Source of the DNA: Anaerolineaceae bacterium
GTDB lineage: Bacteria; Chloroflexota; Anaerolineae; Aggregatilineales; Phototrophicaceae
Assembly (NCBI GenBank): GCA_020634165.1
Contig: JACKCF010000003.1
Span: forward strand, 347,508 to 411,507
Direction of reading: 5' to 3'
DNA: 64,000 nt
Part shown: one piece after another, positions 21,401-29,200 of the stretch
Layout of the letters: every line of letters begins with the position of its first letter
Numbering within the stretch: position 1 is the first letter of the stretch
Program-made: the position numbers and the translations under genes
The notes under the pieces: model-generated
What the model was told of the DNA's origin: nothing
Seen by the model: only the letters and a program-made list of their open reading frames with translations
The model's database searches: none

Positions 21401-21870
21401 TCGGAATTATCCACTTTGGGAACAAGTGAATGAAAGACGCGGTCGAGGTCGTTGCCATCGATAAGGGTCTGGCCCTGGCCATCACCAGTGATAAGCACCT
21501 TGTCGGTGATGTCGAGGTCGCCGGTTGCAGCGGCGTCCTCATCTGTGCCGGGGATGGTCAGCAGATAGGTTCCGGCGGGAACGTGAATAGACTGCGGCAG
21601 CGGGAAAGCGTTCGATTCCATGATGGCGGCACGCAGCGTGCAGTTGCCGCTAGCATCAGCGCAAGCTCCATCGCCAGGGTTGGCATCGACAGCATCGAGC
21701 GTGCTGTTCACGGTGATGTCGGGGATGCCAAGACCGCCATCGGCTAGAATATTTTGCTTCTGGGGCAACAAATTGATTTGCGGCACCATATCCTGGGCCA
21801 ATGAGGCAAAGCTGATAACGAATAGCAGAGTAACGATGGCAAAAAGCGATTTTTTTGACAATGGATGCAT
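18439..21870 (-). CDS. Giant secreted CSLREA/beta-helix/propeller protein, paralogue 4, tail lost
   Basis: This encodes 1143 residues, the shortest of the six. The start MHPLSKKSLFAIVTLL gives a signal peptide ending SLAQ. A CSLREA-type motif (CTLRAAIMESNA) is near 75-87, followed by a beta-helix, choice-of-anchor Q-like closing segment (DDQRGHLPTGVTRCSIGAYEY), Ig-like modules with DADGDG loops, FN3, and a propeller at about 892-1130. The protein stops five residues after the PTPRVPVIPGP junction (GVNST). Coding remnants of a PA14-like tail continue downstream, so the short form results from mutation rather than design. The secreted core should still fold. It has its own promoter copy and a 239-base gap from paralogue 5. 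Confidence 0.85.
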   Translation of the reverse strand: MHPLSKKSLFAIVTLLFVISFASLAQDMVPQINLLPQKQNILADGGLGIPDITVNSTLDAVDANPGDGACADASGNCTLRAAIMESNAFPLPQSIHVPAGTYLLTIPGTDEDAAATGDLDITDKVLITGDGQGQTLIDGNDLDRVFHSLVPKVDNSDEIIISNLTIQGGNAPYGGGIFIETEAHVTLRFVTLRDNYAYGHYPCGQSAGAALYTTSYASLMFSTVTENRTPDTNLTSSYGAVSGVVEVWFTSIINNQTDWAMIVDRNTCSGEVTMFWIQFSLIANNSGGGLRLYNPMIVANSTISDNSVGVRISYSDESANEYYHPSFNQTTIAHNGSKGLIIEYPVLVDMDYSIISGHTQNCDVSGALTINPDYGFEFPYHNIFSDASCPAGPTDIENVDPLLLPLADNGGYTLTRRLPETSPATDNFCDGSSVVDDQRGHLPTGVTRCSIGAYEYFEYPGPGEPFAPGVYAYDLQDDTESNSPQLALTKYLNLIFVGPMFNPLGDSDLNDVTNPDNYRLLMKGPNGQFDTDSCEASQQGDDLRVPIKRVVYGAPWPSNYLDYFTPHYTISGGLLEFDAEAVGGTEYFLPVGDFRFIACDSLQDIKGVHIDADGDGYSGGNAIHDFTNIQSPQTQVVQVDVFDGGTTPSATIYPNTGGVAIPAYVDDFEVEFSVKMDSYPLMDLANVRLVQGGTNGTVETQTCDTVVGDDVSVSIADSEVGHYSDYPEVFTASIPYMHVQYAVNQSLSANAYRLILCDDIKSLEGVPLNGDSDSIPGGNFMLDFVTDGFVPPLPTPPAPTLNDYSDVLVALNLPTISPVPAGTVFQIERTTGGSASLVGSADVGTVSFVDSNLTCETAYRYRVRLYDAAASNFSEWSDYLDVTTANCVTSLQHTFGLYKEGQWLFYAVDGYHREDVRFAFGEPESGWTALVGDWNGDGLPGIGLYKEGAFLLRDLDGDSVVDISFNFGPLSGAIPVVGDWDGNGTDTIGVFSSGSFQLRNSNDAGLADLTFNLGSASSIPLSGDWDGDGTDSVGYFENNTFYLATAGAVYTSFSFGPLGWSPVFGDWNGDLTDTIGLYNNGLWRLRNTNSIGPVDYGFSYGDLTGGWQPLAFDGDTSVLNRLFAVTVPTPRVPVIPGPGVNST

Positions 21871-21903
21871 CCGACCGTATTAAGCTTGAAATAATACTTC
21901 TTT

Positions 21904-21978
21904 ATTGTAACTGTGATCCATTACTCCGTGAATAAAGCTATTGTTGACAAGATCATGTGATGGATATGTCAGATGTCA
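21904..21978 (-). promoter_or_regulatory. Shared two-part promoter upstream of paralogue 4
   Basis: On the minus strand: TGACATCT (21978-21971), 45 bases, AGTAATG (21925-21919), 9 bases, TACAAT (21909-21904), then 33 bases to the ATG. The stretch from AGTAATG to the start codon is almost the same as in front of paralogue 6. The TGACATCT box is preceded by further ATGT half-sites, similar to those in front of paralogue 1. Confidence 0.6.
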
Positions 21979-22109
21979 TTCAGTGTGCATTGACGGCCAA
22001 TGGATGAGCGTCCAGTATGCAATCCCTCGACTAAGCATCCGCGACGTAGGTGCTTCATAATGCAATTGGTTCGTAAGGCCGATTATCGCTTTGCAGCATC
22101 CGCCATAAG

Positions 22110-25100
22110 CTAGCGCGGGGTGCAATGCAATTCGGCCTCACAAGGCACGCCATTGTTGTCAGCATCCAAATCCGTATTGCCTGAATCATAACAAGCGTAG
22201 GCTTCTTCACAGTCAAATAGCTGTTGGCAGCTAAATTCCAACGACGGACAAAGCGGATTGAGCAGGGGCGTCGATGTTGGCTGAGGCGTATTTGTGAACT
22301 CCGGTGTATCACTAGGCGTTAGCGTCAGTGTCGAAGTCGGCGGCGTGGCATCTGGCCCTGACGTATAGGTTGGGAGCGGGGTATTGGTTGATGTGATTTC
22401 TGGTGAAGATCCTAGACTTACATTACTGATCAAGACCCACTGCACCTGAATAAATGCCGAACCTGAATGGTCAACATATTCAACTGAGAGTGTGGTTGGG
22501 CCACTGATGTTGACTGTCGCTGACCTTGTACTTAGGCCCGTATTGTCAAAGAAATCAATGATAGACACGCCATTGATGGACATGCGCGCGCCGTCATCGG
22601 CAGATACGAAGAACTGATAACGTCCAGGTGTGAGATTGACATTAGCAGTGAAACGTGCTGAGAAGTTATCAGCATTAACAGCCGTCAAAGTGATTACATC
22701 ATCGCTGGGCTGACCAAGACCCCAGTCTTCGCTCAGGCCGTTGAGATAATTTCCAAAGGCCACCACACCACCACTCAGGTCTGTTGAGTTATAAAACTGG
22801 CCAATCCAATTGACTCTGGATTGATCTTCCATTGTTGGCACTACTACAGGCAATTCCGGACCAGGAATCACAGGCACGCGCGGCGTGGGCACCGTCGCCG
22901 CAAACAAGCGATTGAGTACGCTGGTGTCCCCATCGAAAGACAATGGCTGCCAACCGCCTGTCAGATCGCCATAGGTGAAACCATATTCGACCGGGCCAGC
23001 ATCATTGCTATTGCGCAACCGCCACAAGCCATTATTGTACAGGCCGATGGTATCTGTCAGGTCGCCATTCCAGTCGCCAAAGATAGGTGACCATCCCAGA
23101 GGGCCAAAGCTGAATGAGGTATAGATCGTTGGCGATACGCCATCGGTTGCCAGATAAAAGGCGTTGTTCTCGAAGTAGCCAACGCTATCTGTGCCGTCGC
23201 CATCCCAATCACCTGCCAGCGGAATGCTGGATGCATTCCCCAGACCAAAGGTCAGGTCGGAAGGACCAGCATCGTTGCTGTTTCGCAGGAAAAAAGTGCC
23301 TGCGAGAAATACGCCAATCGTATCGGTACCATTGCCATCCCAATCACCAACCACGGGTACTGCACCTGTTGGCGTACCAAAGTCGAAGCTGAGGTCGGTC
23401 ACGCTGCTGCCATTAAGGTCACGCAGCATGAAGGTTCCGTCTTTGTATAGGCCGATTCCGGGCAAGCCATCGCCGTTCCAGTCGCCGACCAGGGCCGTCC
23501 AGCCGGGTTCCGGTTCGCCAAAAGCGAAACGAACATCTTCGCGCTGGTAGCCATCGACCGCATAGAAAAGCCACTGACCTTCTTTGTACAGGCCAAAGGT
23601 ATGCTGGAGCGAGGCCACGCAGTTGGCAGTCGCCACATCCAGATAATCGGACCATTCGCCAAAACCACCCATAGATTCATTGTAAAGGCGAACACGATAC
23701 CGATAGGCTGTTTCGCACACTAAATTGTCGTCAACGAATATGAGCATATCAAGCGAGGTACTACCTACGATTGCTGTGGTACCGCCACCCGTACGCTCGA
23801 TTTGAAAGACCGTACCTTCTGGCGCACTCACAGTCGGCAGATTTAGTACGACCAGAACATCGGAGTAGTCATTCAGTGTAGGCGCATTGGGAGTAAGCAA
23901 ACCACCAATCACAAATTCGACAAGGTGATTGCCACCTGCGATGCCATCTCCATCCCCATCAAGTGGCGTGCCTTCTACATCGTGGACTGTGTCACACAGA
24001 AGGTATACGTACAAGCCTGGTGACAACGGCTGTTCAACTGATACCTGTAAAATATCGAATGGACTATCCAGAGTTATATTGGGTGCGGATGTACCGGCTT
24101 GTACGTTCGCAATGTCTACGAATCGGTCGTCATTGGCGGCCACCTCACAGGTCGACGTATCGACAATACCATCGGAACCTGCATAAACGACCCTGTGATA
24201 GGGTTCGTCGCTCAGCAACTGGTAGGCGTCCATCAAAGTATCGAACTCAACTTGAATATCGACCTGTTCGTCGGATATCAATGCAAAGGATGATGTCACA
24301 CCTGGGTATGGAAGTGGATCGGCGGTGAAGTCAACAATATACGGCTGGCCATCAGCGACACCATCGTAATCACTATCCAAGCCGTCATTTGTAGCTGTAA
24401 TCAACGTCCCACAGATGATAAGACGATAGTCAGAAGCAGGTAATCGGTCCAGGCTGCCGCCAACTACCAATTCGTCAAAGTCGATCAGCACACTTGGACC
24501 AACATACAGGTTGTACATGTACTTCGTCGGTGTAAAGTAGTCGAAGTACGATACGCTCTCGATGGGCACGAGAACATCATCACCAGAAAGGCTATTGCAG
24601 GCAGATGTCTGAAAGATCGAATCGCTGCCCGGCATGATAAGCTGGTAGTTATTTGGATTAGTGACATCGGATACATCGCTGTCGCCTGACGGATTGTAGA
24701 GCAGGCGTTCACCGCGAAATGGGACAAATAGCTGGTCATTGCTTGGCAGCGTGGGATTGCTAAATGGCGTATAGATCGCATCATCGTGGTAGCGCGTACT
24801 GCGAATTTGACCGATTTGCAGCGGCATTGGACTTGGTCCCGTGTCTCCACGACCCCCTGTGCCCCCTTGTGAAATTGGGTGATAGTATCGATTTTGAACC
24901 AAGGTGAGCGACATGAGACCCGGGTTAGTTACCCAAAAGCGGTGTGGAATGGGGGAACAGGAGTCATCTGTGGCAACACCTGCGCGATATTCGCCTGCAA
25001 CATTCGTCAAGCCAGCGCCAACACAGTTCGCGCCATTATTGGCCACAATTAGATCGCTGAATGATACGGCTACATCATCAAGCTTAATGCCAAAGGAATT

Positions 25101-26147
25101 GTTGTAGGCAATGGTTGAGTGGTTGAAGGCTTCATCGATATATGTACGTCCAACCATCGTCCGAAAGTCCCCGGTTGTGTTGTAGAGATGGATGCCTGCA
25201 CCATTGGTACTGATCGTCGTATAAGCCATTTCCAGGCTTTCAGCATAGGCGGCACCACCCGTTGTGTGGGTAATAGACGTGTTCGACAGAACAAACTGGC
25301 CATCATAGGGCGCGTCACAACTGCTGCCGCTGTTAATCAGTGCCCAATCGGCGTTGTTCTGATCAACGGAAACATACGACAGAATAGCATGTCCGGCGAT
25401 GACGCCATAGGCGGTTGAGATTGAAGTTGATGGCGTGTGGTTGTTGATGAAGCGCGAGTAGGCGATGTTTGCCTGTGGGACCAGGTTTAAGTAGGCAGCA
25501 CCTGCATTACCCGTACATGGATGACTGCTGTAAGCCTCATTGTTGATGAAATCTACGTCTGTGAAGAAGGCCCATTGATCCTGCTGGTAGACTCCGCCGC
25601 CATAGGGCGCAGACCCGCCCTGTACTGTCAGACTTGAAATCCATACAAATGGGAAACATGAAAGCAGGTCTGTTCGCGCACAAGGCACATTTGGCGTGAT
25701 GTGGAATACACGATCCATCTGATGGGCGTCGATAATCGTTGCCTGTGGACCGTCCCCATAGATGGTCATCGGTTTACGTATATCAAGATCGCCTGTTGCG
25801 GCCAGGTCTTCGTCCATACCAGCCAGTGTAAGGTTATATGTACCTGCTGGCGCATAGATCGTCACAGAGAAATCGAGCGCATTGGCTTCCATAATCGCCG
25901 CTCGTAATGTGCATTGCCCACTGGCATCAGCACAGATGCCATCGCCAGGGTTGGCATCAACTGTATCAAGTAGGATATCAACCGTGAAATCCGGTGTATA
26001 TCCTGCTGAAGACACGGACGCAGGTAGCGGTTCCGCGGCCTTAGCTGGCACCACACTCATTGAGTAATTGTCAAGTAACGTGAGAGACATCATCATGCAT
26101 AGCATGACGATGAAAGCTAACGATTTTTTAGGCAGTACACGTTTCAA
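22110..26147 (-). CDS. Giant secreted CSLREA/beta-helix/propeller protein, paralogue 5, PA14 and Excalibur tail
   Basis: This encodes 1345 residues. After the signal segment (MLCMMMSLTLL) come a CSLREA-type motif (CTLRAAIMEANA), beta-helix, Ig-like modules, FN3, and a propeller at about 850-1090 ending PTPRVPVIPGPELP. The tail has a PA14-like domain at about 1105-1250 (GRYQFFVSADDGARMSING is typical), a Thr/Pro linker, and a Cys-rich end (about 1295-1345). The C-AYACYDSGN-DLDADNNGVPCE pattern of that end matches the Excalibur calcium-binding domain. PA14 domains often bind carbohydrate and Excalibur domains bind calcium, so adhesion to polysaccharide is a plausible role. A TATAAT (26170-26165) and the palindrome TGACGTCA (26194-26201) lie in the 61-base gap behind paralogue 6, so it may be read through or have a variant promoter. 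Confidence 0.85.
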   Translation of the reverse strand: MKRVLPKKSLAFIVMLCMMMSLTLLDNYSMSVVPAKAAEPLPASVSSAGYTPDFTVDILLDTVDANPGDGICADASGQCTLRAAIMEANALDFSVTIYAPAGTYNLTLAGMDEDLAATGDLDIRKPMTIYGDGPQATIIDAHQMDRVFHITPNVPCARTDLLSCFPFVWISSLTVQGGSAPYGGGVYQQDQWAFFTDVDFINNEAYSSHPCTGNAGAAYLNLVPQANIAYSRFINNHTPSTSISTAYGVIAGHAILSYVSVDQNNADWALINSGSSCDAPYDGQFVLSNTSITHTTGGAAYAESLEMAYTTISTNGAGIHLYNTTGDFRTMVGRTYIDEAFNHSTIAYNNSFGIKLDDVAVSFSDLIVANNGANCVGAGLTNVAGEYRAGVATDDSCSPIPHRFWVTNPGLMSLTLVQNRYYHPISQGGTGGRGDTGPSPMPLQIGQIRSTRYHDDAIYTPFSNPTLPSNDQLFVPFRGERLLYNPSGDSDVSDVTNPNNYQLIMPGSDSIFQTSACNSLSGDDVLVPIESVSYFDYFTPTKYMYNLYVGPSVLIDFDELVVGGSLDRLPASDYRLIICGTLITATNDGLDSDYDGVADGQPYIVDFTADPLPYPGVTSSFALISDEQVDIQVEFDTLMDAYQLLSDEPYHRVVYAGSDGIVDTSTCEVAANDDRFVDIANVQAGTSAPNITLDSPFDILQVSVEQPLSPGLYVYLLCDTVHDVEGTPLDGDGDGIAGGNHLVEFVIGGLLTPNAPTLNDYSDVLVVLNLPTVSAPEGTVFQIERTGGGTTAIVGSTSLDMLIFVDDNLVCETAYRYRVRLYNESMGGFGEWSDYLDVATANCVASLQHTFGLYKEGQWLFYAVDGYQREDVRFAFGEPEPGWTALVGDWNGDGLPGIGLYKDGTFMLRDLNGSSVTDLSFDFGTPTGAVPVVGDWDGNGTDTIGVFLAGTFFLRNSNDAGPSDLTFGLGNASSIPLAGDWDGDGTDSVGYFENNAFYLATDGVSPTIYTSFSFGPLGWSPIFGDWNGDLTDTIGLYNNGLWRLRNSNDAGPVEYGFTYGDLTGGWQPLSFDGDTSVLNRLFAATVPTPRVPVIPGPELPVVVPTMEDQSRVNWIGQFYNSTDLSGGVVAFGNYLNGLSEDWGLGQPSDDVITLTAVNADNFSARFTANVNLTPGRYQFFVSADDGARMSINGVSIIDFFDNTGLSTRSATVNISGPTTLSVEYVDHSGSAFIQVQWVLISNVSLGSSPEITSTNTPLPTYTSGPDATPPTSTLTLTPSDTPEFTNTPQPTSTPLLNPLCPSLEFSCQQLFDCEEAYACYDSGNTDLDADNNGVPCEAELHCTPR

Positions 26148-26208
26148 AATGGTCTCTTCTCAGGATTATAATAGCTACCTTTAGAATAACGACTGACGTC
26201 AGATTTCC

Positions 26209-29200
26209 TTATGGACTTAGTGTCGGCGTCAAATACTGCGTGTTAGTTGACGTTGGCGTCGCAGTTGGTGGCATATTACCAGGTGACGGTGTAATGCTGG
26301 GTATGAAAGTTGGTGACGGTGTTAGTGATGCTGTCATTGAAGGCACTGGTGATGGTGATATAGGCTGGTATGTGGGCATCAAGGGTGTTGCTGTCCAAGA
26401 CGTATCTTGCGCAGGTGCTGAGGTCATGCGCACACTATTTGAGGCTGACAGTGTATCTGTATCTAACCATATTTTCATTGGGAACACTTCGCTCTGGCAA
26501 TCTACGGAAAAATACGTTCCATAAAAATCTGCCAAGACTACACCCAGAGAATCCAGAGAGGGAGCACCAGTACCTGTAAAATCCAGATGAATATATTTAG
26601 ATTCACCTGCTCCGACACTGATATTTTGTAGCCAGTTACCATCTGAAGAAAGGTCACCCTGAGTGGGTGATATGGTGTCCCCGCCAGCTAGATTTTCCCA
26701 GAAGATAACAGCTGTGCCATTTGGCGGGAGATCATTAACTGATTCGCCTCCATAAACTACCCTTTGCAAGCTAAGGCCGGGCACAGCAGGCCACACAATG
26801 TTGAAGTTACTAATAGTCACAGAAACAGGCAGATTGTTTTTGAGCTGTAAGCGTACATCGCCCAGGGGGTCGAAGCTCACAAATTCCAGATCTACTGTAT
26901 CCAACTCGCAGATTGATGGTGTATTGGTCGAAGTCGGTGGTGTCGGACCTGTCCCTGGCGTATTGGTTGGTCCAGGTTCCGGGTCAAGCGTCAACGGAAC
27001 TTCACAGTCGGCATGTTCTGTCGGATGATCGAAGTAGAAATAGGAGTTGGAGAAATCCCAAGGATACAGATATTGCTGAAGGAAAACGGGTCCATTGACG
27101 AATACCGCTTCCCAATTCGCTATCGATTGACTGCTGACAATTCTATTTGCACTGGAGAAGAAAGTACCTTCAAGAAATGAATTGGTGGGCGGTATATTAT
27201 CTGTACCACTCCAATAAACTTCGCCATTGATTTGCTTGAACCCCAGGTAGATATTCGGGTAGTCCGGCTTTATGATGCTATCGTTCCATCTCAACTCAGA
27301 ACCTGTCAGAACGGCATCCAGGTCATTGTCATTGCGCACCGTCAGCGTAATCGAATTGGCCCCATAGCCCAGGTCATAGACATTGATCCTGTCACAACTA
27401 AAGGGTCCAGACGACGGCGTGTAATAAGGCGTGCTTGTTGGTCTTGTTGGGCTTGCGTCCAACGTATTGGTTGGTTCAGGTTCCGGGTCAAGGGTCAACG
27501 GAACTTCGCAATCGGCATGTTCCGTCGGATGATCGAAGTAGAAATAGGAGTTAGAGAAATCCCACGGGGATAGATATTGCTGAAGGAAAATAGGTCCATT
27601 TACAAATGTCGCTTCCCAATAAGATGACGATTGACTGCTGACAGTGCGATTTGCATTGGAGATGAAAGTTCCTTCCAAAAATGTATTGGTGGGCGAGGTG
27701 TTATCTGTACCGCTCCAGTAGACTTCGCCGTTTATGGACTTGAATCCCAGGTAGATATTCGGGTAGTCCGGCTTTATGATGCTATCGTTCCATCTCAACT
27801 CAGAGCCTGTCAGAATGGCATCCAGGTCATTGTCATTACGCACCGTCAGCGTAATCGAATTGGCCCCATAGCCCAGGTCATTGACACTGATCCTGTCACA
27901 GCTAAAAGGTTCAGACGTCGGCGTGGCGTAAGACGTAGCAGTTGGCGGCGGCAAGGTCCGCGTTGGCACCGCACTCAGCGTGATGGACAGCTCAGGGCCT
28001 GGAATGACAGGCACGCGCGGCGTGGGTACTGTTGCAGCAAAGAGCCGATTGAGTACGCTGGTGTCACCATCGAAAGCCAGCGGCTGCCAACCACCCGTCA
28101 GATCGCCATAGCTGAAGCCGTAATCGACAGAGCCGGTTGAGTTGCTGTTGCGCAGTCGCCAGAGACCGTTGTTGTACAGGCCGATGGTATCGGTCAGGTC
28201 GCCGTTCCAATCACCAAATACAGGCGACCATCCCAATGGACCGAAGCTGAATGAGGTGTAGACGGTTGGTGTAGGTCCGGCAGTTGCCAGATAGAAGGTA
28301 TTGTTCTCGAAATAGCCAACACTGTCGGTACCGTCACCATCCCAGTCACCTGCCAGCGGAATGCTGGATGCGCTACCGAGGCTGAAGGTCAAATCAGCAG
28401 GTCCGGCATCGTTGCTGTTGCGCAGTTGGAATGATCCACTACTGAACACGCCAATTGTATCGGTGCCGTTGCCATCCCAATCACCAATGATGGGGATCGC
28501 ACCTGTTGCAGGGCCGAAATTGAAGCTGATGTCAACCACGCTGTTACCAGAAATGTCGCGCAGCAGGAAGGTGCCGTCTTTGTACAGGCCGATTCCTGGC
28601 AAGCCGTCGCCATTCCAGTCACCGACCAGGGCCGTCCAACCAGCTTCAAGTGGGCCAAACTGGAAGCGCACATCTTCGCGCTGGTAGCCATCGACGGCGT
28701 AAAACAGCCACTGCCCTTCTTTATACAGGCCGAAGGTGTGCTGCAATGACGTCACACAATTGGCGGTGGTCACATCCAGATAATCCGACCATCCGCTGAA
28801 GTTGGAATTTGCAGCATCGTATAGGCGAATGCGGTAGCGATAGGCTGTTTCGCAGATCAGGTTGCTATCGACGAAGCTGGTTGTGCCAACATCGACGCTG
28901 CCAACAATAGTCGGCGTTACGCCTGTGGTACGCTCGATCTGGAAGACGGTTCCGGCAGGCACATCGCTGACAGTGGGCAGGTTCAGCGCGACAAGGACAT
29001 CCGAGTAGTCATTAAGCGTTGGCACAGATGGTGTCAGCAACGTCGGCACGAAGCCGTTGGTGACGAAATCGAGCATGAAATTGCCACCGGGAATACCATT
29101 AAAATCGCCATCGAGGGGAATATGTTCCAAACTGATAATGTCGTCGCAGAGAAGTAGGCGATAAGCATTGGCGGATAAAACATCACTAGGGGAAAAACGA

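Noticed and set aside
26165..26201. TATAAT plus TGACGTCA palindrome upstream of paralogue 5 as a fifth copy of the shared promoter
   Set aside because: The AGTAATG box is missing and spacing is different; it could be a separate promoter but does not fit the shared pattern.
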